A DNA stretch of 64,000 bases. Source: Paenirhodobacter ferrireducens. Its GTDB lineage: Bacteria; Pseudomonadota; Alphaproteobacteria; Rhodobacterales; Rhodobacteraceae. Below, in pieces: positions 9,243 through 18,345 of this stretch. The stretch is from NCBI RefSeq assembly GCF_004022265.1, contig NZ_SAVB01000005.1, positions 124,001-188,000 on the forward strand, in the 5' to 3' direction. Every line of letters begins with the position of its first letter. The stretch's first letter is position 1. The position numbers were made by a program, and so were the translations under genes. The notes beneath the pieces were generated by a model. The model was not told where the DNA came from, did not search any database, and worked only from the letters and a program-made list of their open reading frames with translations.

Positions 9243-9263
9243 GGCCCGGATGGCGGCCGGGCC
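9243..9263. terminator. GC hairpin between convergent genes
   Basis: GGCCCGG / CCGGGCC stem with a 7-base loop lying between the ydcH-like gene and the EamA transporter, which converge here. There is no T-run on either side, so termination activity is uncertain. Confidence 0.4.
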
Positions 9264-9267
9264 ACGT

Positions 9268-10131
9268 TCAGCGCGATCGACCCGCCATGGCGGCGAGGAA
9301 GGCCCCGGCGGCGATCATTGCGGCTGCCAGCACCAGCACCGGGCTGGCGGCCGCGACGCCCGCAGCGATCAGCGCGAGCGTCGATAGCAAGGGAGCCGCG
9401 TAGGAGGCCGTGCCCAGCATCTGGATGTCGCCGCGCTTGACGCCGATGTCCCAGGTGTAGAAGGCCAGCCCCACCGGACCGATCCCCAGAGCCAAGACCG
9501 AAATCCAGCCGCGGGCCCCGACGGGCCAGAGCGTGTCTTCGAGGGCGACATGCGCGACGGCGGACAGAATCGCCGTTGCCAGGCAATAGACCGCGACCGC
9601 CGCGGTCGGCACCTGCCCGAGGCGGCGCGAGATCAGCGAATAGCTTGACCAGGTCAGCGCGCAGAGCAGCGCAAGCCCATAGCCTGGCAGGGCCTCGGCC
9701 CGCGCCGAGATGCCGCCGCGGGTGACGATCAGTGCGGCGCCGGCAAAGGCGATCAGCGCGCCGACGACATGCAGCCCGCGCAGCTTCTCGCCCGGCAGCA
9801 GGCCCGAGAACAGCACGATCAGCAGCGGCCAGAGATAGGCGATCAGGCTTGCCTCGGCCGGCGGCGCGAGCCGCAGCGCCGAGAAATAGAGCAGGTGATA
9901 GCCGAAGAGCGCCACCGTGCCGAAGGCATAGACCTTCCACGAGATCCGCTTCAGCACGCCGAAGCCTTCGGTCGCGGCGACCCAGACCAACCCGATGGCG
10001 CCGCCGATCGCGAAGCAGATCGCGTTCAGCTGCAGGGGCGGCACGGGGGCCGATCCGACGGTGAAAAGGGCCAGAAGTGCCCAGAGGGCAACGGCGGAAA
10101 AACCGATCAAAGTGGCCTGCTTGCGCGACAT
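9268..10131 (-). CDS. DMT superfamily (EamA) transporter
   Basis: 287 residues with about ten hydrophobic segments, arranged as two EamA repeats; inner-membrane drug/metabolite exporter of unknown substrate. Beginning MSRKQATLIGFSAVALWALLALF, which is a typical first helix. The upstream in-frame codons to 10194 are excluded because they would cross the strong hairpin that ends phaB; the chosen ATG has GAGGA just upstream. Located 65 bases behind phaB on the same strand but separated by that terminator. Confidence 0.85.
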   Translation of the reverse strand: MSRKQATLIGFSAVALWALLALFTVGSAPVPPLQLNAICFAIGGAIGLVWVAATEGFGVLKRISWKVYAFGTVALFGYHLLYFSALRLAPPAEASLIAYLWPLLIVLFSGLLPGEKLRGLHVVGALIAFAGAALIVTRGGISARAEALPGYGLALLCALTWSSYSLISRRLGQVPTAAVAVYCLATAILSAVAHVALEDTLWPVGARGWISVLALGIGPVGLAFYTWDIGVKRGDIQMLGTASYAAPLLSTLALIAAGVAAASPVLVLAAAMIAAGAFLAAMAGRSR

Positions 10132-10149
10132 CTGGTCCTCGAAATGCAA

Positions 10150-10174
10150 AGAGGCCCGCACCATGCGGGCCTCT
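10150..10174 (-). terminator. Rho-independent terminator of phaB
   Basis: AGAGGCCCGCA / TGCGGGCCTCT, an 11-bp perfect stem with a CCA loop, followed on the minus strand by TTTGCATTTC. It lies about 20 bases downstream of the phaB stop. Confidence 0.8.
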
Positions 10175-10195
10175 TGCCGTTTTGCCAAGGGCAAA

Positions 10196-10918
10196 TCAGG
10201 TCAGATACTGGCCGCCGTTCGCGGTCAGCGTCGAGCCGGTGATGAAACCGGCCTCGTCCGAGGCGAGGAAGACGACGCAGCGCGCGATGTCCTCGGGCTC
10301 GCCCAGACGGCCGACCGGGATCGTCGAAATGATCGATTCGCGCACCTTTTCCGGCACCGCCATCACCATCTCGGTGGCGATGTAGCCCGGGCAGATCACG
10401 TTGACGGTGATGCCCGAACGAGCGCCTTCCTGCGCCAGCGCCTTGGTGAAGCCGATGTCGCCCGCCTTCGCCGCCGAGTAGTTGGCCTGACCGAACTGCC
10501 CCTTCTGCCCGTTGATCGACGAGATCGAGATCACCCGGCCGAACTTGCGCTCGCGCATGCCGGGCCAGAGCGGATGGGTCATGTTGAACAGGCCGGACAG
10601 GTTGGTGTCCATCACCTCTTTCCACTGCTCGCGCGTCATCTTGTGGAAGGGGGCGTCGCGGGTGATGCCCGCGTTGTTCACCAGCACGTCGACCGGGCCG
10701 AGATCGGCCTCAACCCTGGCGATGCCCTCGACACAGGCATCATATTCGGCGACCGACCATTTGTAGGTCTTGATGCCGGTTTCGGCGCTGAACTTCGCCG
10801 CGGCCTCGTCATTGCCGGCATAGTTCGCCGCAACGGTGTAGCCCGCGTTCTTCAGGGCGACCGAAATCGCGGCACCAATGCCGCGCGATCCCCCGGTAAC
10901 AAGTGCAACTCTGGACAT
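10196..10918 (-). CDS. phaB: Acetoacetyl-CoA reductase
   Basis: 240-residue NADPH-dependent short-chain dehydrogenase that reduces acetoacetyl-CoA to (R)-3-hydroxybutyryl-CoA for polyhydroxybutyrate. Nucleotide loop TGGSRGIG near residue 9, NNAG at 81-84, and the catalytic Ser134-Tyr147-Lys151. The sequence MTREQWKEVMDTNLSGLFN and the C-terminal GFITGSTLTANGGQYL are characteristic of PhaB. It follows phaA by about 105 bases on the same strand. No phaC synthase is in the window, so the polymer-forming step is encoded elsewhere. Confidence 0.96.
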   Translation of the reverse strand: MSRVALVTGGSRGIGAAISVALKNAGYTVAANYAGNDEAAAKFSAETGIKTYKWSVAEYDACVEGIARVEADLGPVDVLVNNAGITRDAPFHKMTREQWKEVMDTNLSGLFNMTHPLWPGMRERKFGRVISISSINGQKGQFGQANYSAAKAGDIGFTKALAQEGARSGITVNVICPGYIATEMVMAVPEKVRESIISTIPVGRLGEPEDIARCVVFLASDEAGFITGSTLTANGGQYLT

Positions 10919-10971
10919 GACTCCTCCTCTGGATCAAATGCCTTTGAAACGCTGTTACTCAAGAAGAAGCT

Positions 10972-10994
10972 TGCGCGCAACATTGTTGCGCGCA
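10972..10994. repeat. Inverted repeat in phaA-phaB gap
   Basis: TGCGCGCAA / TTGCGCGCA with a 5-base spacer, in the gap between phaA and phaB. On the minus strand it is followed by AGCTTCTTCTT, so it could be a weak terminator or attenuator; alternatively its TGC-rich arms resemble the sites bound by the PHB regulator PhaR, which would give phaB its own regulated promoter. Confidence 0.5.
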
Positions 10995-11023
10995 GAATTT
11001 TCAAAAACTGGCTCGCTGGTGCG

Positions 11024-12199
11024 TCACAGCCCCTCGATGCACATCGCGACGCCCATGCCGCCGCCGATGCACAGCGTGGCGAGGCCCTTCTTCGCACCCG
11101 AGCGCTTCATCTCGAACAGCAGGGTGTTCAGGATGCGGCAGCCCGAGGCGCCGATCGGGTGGCCGATGGCGATGGCGCCGCCGTTCACGTTCACCTTCGA
11201 CAGATCCCAGCCCATGTCCTTGTTGACCGCACAGGCCTGGGCGGCGAAGGCCTCGTTCGCCTCGATCAGGTCGAGGTCGGCCGCGCTCCAGCCGGCCTTG
11301 GCCAGCGCCTTGCGCGACGAGGGGATCGGGCCGCAGCCCATGATCGAGGGATCGACGCCGGCGGTCGCCCAAGAGGCGATGCGCGCGAGCGGGGTCAGGC
11401 CGCGCTTTTCGGCCTCGGCTTCCGACATCAGCAGCACGGCAGCGGCGCCGTCGTTGAGGCCCGAGGCATTGCCGGCGGTGACGGTGCCGTCCTTGATGAA
11501 GGCGGGCTTCAGCTTCTGCATCGATTCGAGCGTGGCGCCGTGGCGGATGTATTCATCGGCATCGACGATGATCTCGCCCTTGCGGGTCTTCACCGTGAAG
11601 GGGATGATCTCGTCCTTGAACCTGCCCGCGGTCTGCGCCGCCTCGGCCTTGTTCTGCGAAGCGAGGGCGAATTCATCCTGCATCTCGCGGGTGATCTGCC
11701 ACTGCGCGGCGACGTTCTCGGCGGTCTGGCCCATGTGATAGCCGTTGAAGGCGTCCCACAACCCGTCCTTGATCATCGTATCGACGAATTTCATGTCGCC
11801 CATCTTCTGGCCGGCGCGCAGATGCGCGGCGTGAGGGCTGAGCGACATGCTTTCCTGGCCGCCGGCGATGACGATCTCGGCGTCGCCGCACAGGATGTGC
11901 TGGGCCGCCAGCGCGACCGAACGCAGGCCCGAACCGCAGACCTGGTTGATGCCCCAGGCCGCCGATTCGATCGGCAGGCCGGCCTTGATGTGCGCCTGGC
12001 GGGCCGGGTTCTGGCCCTGACCGGCGGTCAGCACCTGGCCGAGGATGGTTTCCGACACTTCGCCCTTCTCGATGCCGGCGCGGGCGACGACGGCCTCGAG
12101 CACGGTGGCGCCCAGATCATGGGCCGGAACGTTGGCGAAAGAGCCGTTGAAGCTGCCGACGGCGGTGCGCGCCGCCGAGACGATCACGACATTGGTCAT
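11024..12199 (-). CDS. phaA: Acetyl-CoA C-acetyltransferase (beta-ketothiolase)
   Basis: 391 residues, the standard thiolase length. Condenses two acetyl-CoA to acetoacetyl-CoA, the first PHB step. The acyl-enzyme cysteine is Cys88 in [11 protein letters not shown]; the second site is His347 in GHPIGASG and Cys377 in the C-terminal LCIGGGMG motif. Start at MTNVVIVSA is supported by GGAGAGA upstream; an N-terminal extension of 20 residues is not homologous-looking. Likely transcribed with phaB. Confidence 0.96.
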   Translation of the reverse strand: MTNVVIVSAARTAVGSFNGSFANVPAHDLGATVLEAVVARAGIEKGEVSETILGQVLTAGQGQNPARQAHIKAGLPIESAAWGINQVCGSGLRSVALAAQHILCGDAEIVIAGGQESMSLSPHAAHLRAGQKMGDMKFVDTMIKDGLWDAFNGYHMGQTAENVAAQWQITREMQDEFALASQNKAEAAQTAGRFKDEIIPFTVKTRKGEIIVDADEYIRHGATLESMQKLKPAFIKDGTVTAGNASGLNDGAAAVLLMSEAEAEKRGLTPLARIASWATAGVDPSIMGCGPIPSSRKALAKAGWSAADLDLIEANEAFAAQACAVNKDMGWDLSKVNVNGGAIAIGHPIGASGCRILNTLLFEMKRSGAKKGLATLCIGGGMGVAMCIEGL

Positions 12200-12309
12200 G
12201 GATTCTCTCCTCACAGGATCCGGGGGCATGGATGGCTGCCCCTTTCCGGTCTGCAGCATGCCCCATGCGGGGGGCAGGTCAAGGAGATTTCCAACGTTGG
12301 CGCAAACAG

Positions 12310-12348
12310 TTGCGCAATTTTCTTTCGTATTCTGCGCAAATTTTGCAG
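12310..12348 (-). promoter_or_regulatory. TGC-rich candidate PhaR operator / phaA promoter
   Basis: Upstream of phaA this stretch holds TTGCGCAA (12310-12317) and CTGC...GCAG (12332-12348), in an unusually AT-rich background. PhaR regulators of Paracoccus and Rhodobacter are known to bind TGC-containing inverted repeats at pha promoters; the match here is by eye and the regulator gene is not in the window. Confidence 0.4.
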
Positions 12349-12353
12349 CTCCG

Positions 12354-13199
12354 CTAGGCGCGCTTCACCTTCGCCGATTCCGGCACCTTCCAGGGCGGCA
12401 TCACCGTCGGCGCGCCGAAATAGTAGCCCTGCATGCAGTCGATGCCGAGCGTGGTGAGGAAGGCGGCGTCAGCGGCATTCTCGACCGCCTCGGCCACGGT
12501 GAACATGTCGAAATGCTGCGCGATCGAGATCAGCGCGGCGGTCAGCACCTGATTGTCGGCATTCTCGGCGATGCCGGTGATGAACTGGCCGTCGATCTTC
12601 AGGATGTCGAAGTAGAACTCGCGCAGGTAGCGAAACGAGGTGTAGCCCGCGCCGAAATCGTCAAGCGCGAAGCTGACGCCACGGGCCTGCAGGTCGCGCA
12701 TGAAGACGCTGACGATCTCGGGCATGCTCATCGCCGAGCTCTCGGTGATCTCGAGAATCAGCCGTTCGGCCGCGGTGTCGTCAAGCGCGAGCCCCTTGTT
12801 CAGGGTCTTCATCCAGTCCGGATAGCCGATCGAGCGCGCCGACATGTTGATCGCCAGCCGCAGGTGCCGGTCCTCGGCGAGCGAGGCGAGCCCCATTTCG
12901 AGGGCGAGGCAGTCGAGCCGGCGGCCCAGTTCGGTGCGTTCGACCGTCTCGATGAAATCCTTGGCGGGGATGATCCGCCCGGTCTCGTCGAGCACGCGGA
13001 TCAGCCCCTCGTAGAAGGCTGGGCGTTCAGGGCTTGCGGTGCGCACGATCGGCTGGAAGGCAAGGATCACGTCGCGCCGTTCGATTGCGTGGCGCACCAT
13101 GTCGATCACGTCGCGGTCCCGCTGGGCGATCGCGAAGTCGAGCGGGCTCGTGAGCGCGGGCTCGAGCGGCTCCTGAGGCGGCAATTCGCGTTTCGACAT
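12354..13199 (-). CDS. Stand-alone EAL-domain protein (putative c-di-GMP phosphodiesterase)
   Basis: 281 residues that are almost entirely one EAL domain. The signature appears as EGL in FYEGLIRV, retaining the metal-binding glutamate; INMSARS, LEITESS, the [10 protein letters not shown] loop, KIDGQF and QGYYFG are all present, so catalysis looks possible. The usual AEGVE is AEAVEN. No sensor or membrane domain is fused. It is divergent from the PAS protein gene at 13365, which could supply the sensory input. The start has no strong SD (the minus-strand upstream reads GGAGTCGAAG). Confidence 0.9.
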   Translation of the reverse strand: MSKRELPPQEPLEPALTSPLDFAIAQRDRDVIDMVRHAIERRDVILAFQPIVRTASPERPAFYEGLIRVLDETGRIIPAKDFIETVERTELGRRLDCLALEMGLASLAEDRHLRLAINMSARSIGYPDWMKTLNKGLALDDTAAERLILEITESSAMSMPEIVSVFMRDLQARGVSFALDDFGAGYTSFRYLREFYFDILKIDGQFITGIAENADNQVLTAALISIAQHFDMFTVAEAVENAADAAFLTTLGIDCMQGYYFGAPTVMPPWKVPESAKVKRA

Positions 13200-13364
13200 C
13201 TTCGACTCCCATTGCGGACCCCGCCAGCTTCGGCGCCGCTTGCTAACAACGCGTAAAGGTGCGGAAAAATCTTTCCCTATGGTAAAGAAAGGGTTTTCGG
13301 CGCCGTAAACCCTTCGGTAAGGCGCTGCGGCTACTGTGACGGCGCATGTCAAGCGGGGGGGCAC

Positions 13365-14606
13365 ATGGCCAGTCAGGCAGAGATCGCGCGCAGTCCGTCG
13401 GGCGAGGTTCCCTTCGCCATCTCCGAGCTGTTCTACTCGCGCACCGATCCCCGCGGGGTGATCCTCGCGGGAAATGAGATCTTCCGGCGGGTGTCGGGCT
13501 ATGACTGGGCGGAGCTGCTTGGTGCGCCGCACCGGCTGGTGCGCCACCCGGACACGCCGCGGGGGGTGTTCCGGACCCTGTGGGAGGCGCTCGGCAAGGG
13601 CAACCCGATGGCCGCCTATGTGAAGAACCGCGCGAAATCCGGGCAGTATTACTGGGTCTTCGCGGTGATGTTGCCGATTGCCGGCGGGTTCCTCTCGGTG
13701 CGGCTGAAGCCCACCGCGCCGCTGTTCACCCGCATCCGCGAGATCTATGACGATCTCATTGCGCGCGAGCGCGACGGGCTCGACCCCGAGGCCTCGGCGC
13801 GCTGGCTGCATGACGTCGCGCAGGCACAGGGGTTCTCCAGCTACACGAGCTTCATGGCCTCTGCGCTCGGGCAGGAGCTGGCGGCACGGGATGCGCGGCT
13901 TGAACGCGCTGCGGATGCGCGCACCCGGGTGCTGACCGAGATGAATGAGGCGCTCGAGGAAACCACGCGCGAGCAGGGGCGGCTGCTGCGCAGCTTCGAT
14001 GCGCTGCAGTCGATTCCGAACAACATGCGCATCGTTGCCTCGCGGATGGAGCCGACCGGCGGGCCGATCTCGGCGATCTCGGAGAATTACAAGATCTCCT
14101 CGCAGGCGATTTCCGTGCGGTTGCACGGCTTTGCGGGCGCCCGCGACAGCCTGATCGACCGGGTCTCGCGCGATGTGGCGAAGGCGCTGTTCCTGCTCGG
14201 CTGTGGCCGGCTGCTGGGCGAGATGAACGCGAGCTTCCTCGCGGCGGCGCCGGTTCCGGGCATCGACTGGGAGGTCGAGCGCGCCCTGCTGCTTGGCCTC
14301 GAGCGGGACTGCGCCCGCGACGGGCGCGAGGCAATGCTGCACGCGGTCGAACATTCCGCCACGCTGAACCGCGCCAGCGCCGAGGTGCGCCGCCACATGC
14401 TCGGGCTCGACACGATCCGGGTGCTTGGCCGGGTCGAATGCGGGCGGATGCGCGACGCGAATGGCGGACTGGCCGCCACCATCGACCAGCTCGATGCCTT
14501 CCATGCCGAGATCAAGGGGCGGCTGGAGACGATCATGCGGCTGTCGGAGAATGTCGGTCTCGCGATGGACCGCTATCTGCGCAGCAGCGCGGCCACCGTC
14601 GTCTGA
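13365..14606 (+). CDS. Aer-type PAS domain protein without MCP domain
   Basis: 413 residues. Residues ~20-110 match the PAS domain of the aerotaxis receptor Aer: FYSRTDPRGVI, VSGYDWAELLG, the VRHPDTPRGVF loop and VKNRAKSGQYYWV. In Aer this domain binds FAD and reports redox state. Unlike Aer there is no transmembrane hairpin, HAMP or MCP signalling tip; the remaining ~290 residues are helical with possible coiled coil (ELAARDARLERAADARTRVL). The product should be soluble. It is divergent from the EAL gene, so it may be a redox sensor tied to c-di-GMP rather than a chemoreceptor (inference). Confidence 0.82.
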   Translation: MASQAEIARSPSGEVPFAISELFYSRTDPRGVILAGNEIFRRVSGYDWAELLGAPHRLVRHPDTPRGVFRTLWEALGKGNPMAAYVKNRAKSGQYYWVFAVMLPIAGGFLSVRLKPTAPLFTRIREIYDDLIARERDGLDPEASARWLHDVAQAQGFSSYTSFMASALGQELAARDARLERAADARTRVLTEMNEALEETTREQGRLLRSFDALQSIPNNMRIVASRMEPTGGPISAISENYKISSQAISVRLHGFAGARDSLIDRVSRDVAKALFLLGCGRLLGEMNASFLAAAPVPGIDWEVERALLLGLERDCARDGREAMLHAVEHSATLNRASAEVRRHMLGLDTIRVLGRVECGRMRDANGGLAATIDQLDAFHAEIKGRLETIMRLSENVGLAMDRYLRSSAATVV

Positions 14607-14628
14607 GAGGCGGCCGGCGCGCGTCGCC

Positions 14629-15171
14629 CTAGTCGGCGATCAGCGCCCCGATCACCGCGCGCGCGGCGGGCCCGTTCCAGTCCGCCTCGCCGATCAGCCG
14701 CGCGACCTCGTGGCCGTCGCGGTCGATCAGCACGCTCACCGGCAGCCCCATCACCCCCATGGCGCGCGACAGCGTCTGTCTCTCATCCTGGAAGCGGGGC
14801 AGCCGGGTCACCCCGGCCTCCTCGAAGAACTTCGCGATCTTCGGTTGCGGGTTGCGGCCGGTGGCCAGCGTCACCACCTGGAAATCCGCGCCGCCAAGCT
14901 CGCCCTGCAGCGCGTCGAGTCCGGGCATTTCCACCCGGCAGGGCGCGCACCAGGTGGCCCAGAGGTTCAGCAGCACGACCTTGCCGCGGAACTCGGTCAG
15001 GCGATGCTCGGCCCCGGTCTCGTCGACGAAGGGCAGCTCCGGCGTGGCGAGCGGCTGCTCGTAGACGACAAGCTTTCGCATGTCGCCCGATTTCAATGCG
15101 CCGAGGTCGGCTGCCGCGGCGGCATTTGCAGTGAGGCTCAGGGCCGTATAAAGGACGAACAACCGCAGCAT
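14629..15171 (-). CDS. TlpA-family periplasmic thiol:disulfide reductase
   Basis: 180 residues. Signal peptide MLRLFVLYTALSLTANAAAA, then a thioredoxin fold with the redox motif WCAPC (Cys75, Cys78) and the cis-proline region MGLPVSVLIDRDG. TlpA/ResA-like reductases supply electrons to cytochrome c or copper-site maturation in the periplasm. The start has GGAGG four bases upstream. Divergent from argH with only 26 bases between the two starts. Confidence 0.9.
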   Translation of the reverse strand: MLRLFVLYTALSLTANAAAAADLGALKSGDMRKLVVYEQPLATPELPFVDETGAEHRLTEFRGKVVLLNLWATWCAPCRVEMPGLDALQGELGGADFQVVTLATGRNPQPKIAKFFEEAGVTRLPRFQDERQTLSRAMGVMGLPVSVLIDRDGHEVARLIGEADWNGPAARAVIGALIAD

Positions 15172-15197
15172 GATGCCTCCTGACAAAGGGCCGACCG

Positions 15198-16598
15198 ATG
15201 ACCGACAGCACGGAAAAATCCTCGAACGCGATGTGGGGCGGGCGTTTCGCCGCCGGCCCGGACGCGATCATGGAGGCGATCAACGCCTCGATCGGGTTCG
15301 ACAAGCGACTTTACGCCCAGGACATCCGCGGCAGCCGGGCCCATGCCGCGATGCTGGCGGCGCAGGGCATCCTTACCGATAGCGATGCGGCGGCGATCCG
15401 GGAAGGCCTGCTCACGGTCTTGTCAGAGATCGAGGCCGGGGATTTCCCGTTCTCGACCGCGCTCGAGGACATTCACATGAATGTCGAGGCGCGGCTGAAG
15501 GAGATCATCGGCGAACCGGCCGGGCGTCTGCACACCGCGCGGAGCCGCAACGATCAGGTGGCGACCGATTTCCGCCTCTGGGTGCGCGATCAATGTGACG
15601 CGGCGGGCACGGCACTCGAGGCGCTGATGCGCGCGCTGCTGACCCAGGCCGAGGCGCATGCCGACTGGGTGATGCCCGGTTTCACCCATCTTCAGACGGC
15701 GCAGCCGGTGACCTTCGGCCATCACATGATGGCCTATGTCGAGATGATCGCACGCGACCGGAGCCGCTTTGCCGATGCGCGCAAGCGGATGAACGAAAGC
15801 CCGCTCGGCGCGGCGGCGCTGGCCGGCACCGGCTTCCCGATCGACCGCCAGATGACCGCCGAGGCGCTCGGCTTCGACCGGCCGATGGCGAACAGCCTCG
15901 ATGCCGTGTCGGATCGCGACTTCGCGCTCGAATTCCTCTCGGCCTCCTCGATCTGCGCGGTGCATCTGAGCCGCCTCGCCGAAGAGTTGGTGATCTGGTC
16001 CTCGGCCCAGTTCCGTTTCGTCGCAATGTCAGACAAGTGGTCGACCGGCTCGTCGATCATGCCGCAGAAACGCAACCCCGATGCGGCGGAACTGATCCGC
16101 GCGAAGATCGGCCGCATCCTCGGCGCGACCGTTGCGCTCTTCACCGTGATGAAGGGGCTGCCGCTTGCCTATTCGAAGGACATGCAGGAAGACAAGGAAC
16201 AGGTCTTCGACGCCGCCGACACGCTGATGCTGGCGCTGGCCGCGATGACCGGGATGATCTCCGACCTCACGGTGAACCGCGACAAGCTGGAGGCTGCCGC
16301 CTCGAACGGCTTCTCGACCGCGACGGACCTCGCCGACTGGCTGGTGCGCGAGGCGGGGCTGCCCTTCCGCGAGGCGCATCACGTCACCGGCACGCTCGTC
16401 GCGATGGCCGAGAAGAAGGGCGTCGATCTGCCCGATCTGAGCCTTGCCGAGATGCAGTCGGTCAACCCGGCGATCACCGAGGACATCTTCCGCGTACTCG
16501 GGGTTCACAACTCGGTCGCTTCGCGACAATCTTACGGTGGCACCGCGCCCGATCAGGTCCGCGCGCAGATCGCACGCTGGAAGCAGGTGCTTGGCTGA
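15198..16598 (+). CDS. argH: Argininosuccinate lyase
   Basis: 466 residues. Catalyses the last step of arginine biosynthesis, splitting argininosuccinate to arginine and fumarate. N-terminal MWGGRF, the HTARSRNDQ motif and the fumarase/aspartase signature [12 protein letters not shown] (Gly284 onward, with the catalytic serine loop) are all present. Length matches the family. An 11-base gap leads to a small lipoprotein gene, then another, then lysA. Confidence 0.97.
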   Translation: MTDSTEKSSNAMWGGRFAAGPDAIMEAINASIGFDKRLYAQDIRGSRAHAAMLAAQGILTDSDAAAIREGLLTVLSEIEAGDFPFSTALEDIHMNVEARLKEIIGEPAGRLHTARSRNDQVATDFRLWVRDQCDAAGTALEALMRALLTQAEAHADWVMPGFTHLQTAQPVTFGHHMMAYVEMIARDRSRFADARKRMNESPLGAAALAGTGFPIDRQMTAEALGFDRPMANSLDAVSDRDFALEFLSASSICAVHLSRLAEELVIWSSAQFRFVAMSDKWSTGSSIMPQKRNPDAAELIRAKIGRILGATVALFTVMKGLPLAYSKDMQEDKEQVFDAADTLMLALAAMTGMISDLTVNRDKLEAAASNGFSTATDLADWLVREAGLPFREAHHVTGTLVAMAEKKGVDLPDLSLAEMQSVNPAITEDIFRVLGVHNSVASRQSYGGTAPDQVRAQIARWKQVLG

Positions 16599-16608
16599 GG
16601 AGGCCGCG

Positions 16609-16761
16609 ATGAAGGCTTTCGTGCTTGTGACGATGCTGGCGGGTCTTGTCGGCTGCGGTGTCGACGGTCCGCCGACCCCGCCGAAGGGCGGGCCGGCCGT
16701 GCCGGTGACCGGTGTGACAGTGAGCGGCGAGGTCAGCGCCGGCGTCGTGGGGCAGCTGTGA
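16609..16761 (+). CDS. Small lipoprotein (50 aa)
   Basis: MKAFVLVTMLAGLVGCGVDG...: a short signal peptide with lipobox LVGC, cleaved before Cys16, leaving a mature protein of about 35 residues rich in Pro, Gly and Val. SD GAGGAGG lies just upstream, inside the gap after argH. Such mini-lipoproteins are often seen between argH and lysA in related genomes; function is unknown. Confidence 0.75.
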   Translation: MKAFVLVTMLAGLVGCGVDGPPTPPKGGPAVPVTGVTVSGEVSAGVVGQL

Positions 16762-16961
16762 CGGCGCGTGCCGCGGGTCTGTTGCTCGCGGCGCTGCTTG
16801 CCGGCTGCGCGCCGCGTGCCGGGGTCCGTGTCGGCCCCGACGGGCAGACGCGCGGCGCGGTCTCGGGCGGTCTCGGTCCGGTCCGCGTGGGCGTGAACAG
16901 CACCGGCGGCGGCTTCGTCGGCACCCATCTGGGGCCGATCGGTATCGGCGCGGGGTTCTGA
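16758..16961 (+). CDS. Small Gly-rich lipoprotein (67 aa)
   Basis: GTG start overlapping the previous stop by four bases (GTGA), so the two small lipoproteins are translationally coupled. Signal peptide with lipobox LAGC at about residue 17; the mature part has repeated short motifs (GVRVGPDGQ, LGPVRVGVN, HLGPIGIGAGF), suggesting a beta-rich chain. Unknown function. Confidence 0.7.
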   Translation: MTARAAGLLLAALLAGCAPRAGVRVGPDGQTRGAVSGGLGPVRVGVNSTGGGFVGTHLGPIGIGAGF

Positions 16962-17050
16962 GGCCCGGGTCGTCCTGTCTCCAACACAATAGTCCGCTTT
17001 TCCCGTCGGACGCTTCGCGCTAAACGGGGCAAAACCGGAACGAGGGCGCA

Positions 17051-18316
17051 ATGGACCATTTTCTCTACCGCAACGGGGTGCTGCACGCCGAGGATGTCGC
17101 GATCCCCGAGATCGCCGCGGCGGTCGGCACGCCCTTCTACGTCTATTCCGCCGCGACGCTGACGCGGCACTTCCGCCTCTTCGACGAGGCGCTCGGCGAC
17201 ACGCCGCATCTCGTCTGCTTCGCGATCAAGTCGAACTCGAACCTTGCGGTGCTGAAGCTGCTGGGCGATCTGGGCGCGGGCATGGATGTGGTCTCGGGCG
17301 GCGAGTATCGCCGGGCCAAGGCCGCGGGCGTGCCGGGCAGCCGCATCGTCTTTTCGGGGGTCGGCAAGACCCGCGACGAGATCCGGCTCGCGCTGACCGG
17401 CGGCATCCGCCAGTTCAACGTCGAGAGCGAGCCCGAACTGCTGGCGATCTCCGAAATCGCCGCCGGGCTTGGCGTCACCGCGCCGGTCGCGCTGCGGGTG
17501 AACCCCGATGTCGACGCCCATACCCACGAGAAGATCGCCACCGGCAAGTCGGAGAACAAGTTCGGCATCCCGATCGCCAAGGCGCGTGCGGTCTATGCTC
17601 TGGCGGCCAGCCTGCCGGGCCTCGACGTGATCGGTGTCGACGTGCATATCGGCAGCCAGCTGACCGAGCTCGGCCCGTTCGAGGCGGCCTTCCGCAAGGT
17701 GCGCGAGCTGACGCTCGAACTGCGTGCGGACGGCCACGACATCCGCCGCCTTGACCTTGGTGGCGGCCTCGGCATCCCCTACACCCGCTCGAACGAGGCG
17801 CCGCCGCTGCCGGTTGAATATGTCGGCGTCATCAAGGACGTGCTCGGCGATCTCGGCTGCGAGATCGAGATCGAGCCGGGCCGGCTGATCTCGGGCAATG
17901 CCGGGCTGCTCGTCTCGGACGTGATCTATGTGAAGGAAGGCGAGGGGCGCAAGTTCCTGATCGTCGACGCCGCGATGAACGACCTCGTGCGGCCCTCGAT
18001 GTATGGCGCCTGGCACGACATCGTGCCGGTGGTCGAGCCCGCGCCCGGCACCCCCGCGACCCCCTTCGACGTCGTCGGCCCGGTGTGCGAGACCGGCGAC
18101 ACCTTCGCCCGCGCCCGCGCGCTGACGCCGCTCGCGCCCGGCGATCTGATCGCTTTCCGCTCGGCCGGGGCCTATGGCGCGGTGATGGCCTCGGAATACA
18201 ATTCGCGGCCGCTGATCCCCGAGGTGCTGGTGCAGGGGGATCACTTCGCTGTCATTCGTGCGCGTCCGAGCTTTGAGGAAATGCTCGCCCGCGATAGCAT
18301 CCCCGAGTGGCTCTAG
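17051..18316 (+). CDS. lysA: Diaminopimelate decarboxylase
   Basis: 421-residue PLP enzyme (fold type III, alanine-racemase barrel) converting meso-diaminopimelate to lysine. Lys60 in CFAIKSNSNLAVL is the Schiff-base lysine; HIGSQ, the phosphate-binding DLGGGLGIPY and EPGRLISGNAG motifs and the second active-site CETGDTFARAR follow. The preceding lipoproteins and the following TIGR02302 gene are on the same strand. Confidence 0.97.
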   Translation: MDHFLYRNGVLHAEDVAIPEIAAAVGTPFYVYSAATLTRHFRLFDEALGDTPHLVCFAIKSNSNLAVLKLLGDLGAGMDVVSGGEYRRAKAAGVPGSRIVFSGVGKTRDEIRLALTGGIRQFNVESEPELLAISEIAAGLGVTAPVALRVNPDVDAHTHEKIATGKSENKFGIPIAKARAVYALAASLPGLDVIGVDVHIGSQLTELGPFEAAFRKVRELTLELRADGHDIRRLDLGGGLGIPYTRSNEAPPLPVEYVGVIKDVLGDLGCEIEIEPGRLISGNAGLLVSDVIYVKEGEGRKFLIVDAAMNDLVRPSMYGAWHDIVPVVEPAPGTPATPFDVVGPVCETGDTFARARALTPLAPGDLIAFRSAGAYGAVMASEYNSRPLIPEVLVQGDHFAVIRARPSFEEMLARDSIPEWL

Positions 18317-18345
18317 GCACGTCTGCCCGGGGCCGGAAAGGCAAG

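Noticed and set aside
10132-10194. N-terminal extension of the EamA transporter to 10194
   Set aside because: It would run through the 11-bp phaB terminator hairpin, and the hydrophobic first helix begins right after the internal ATG at 10131.
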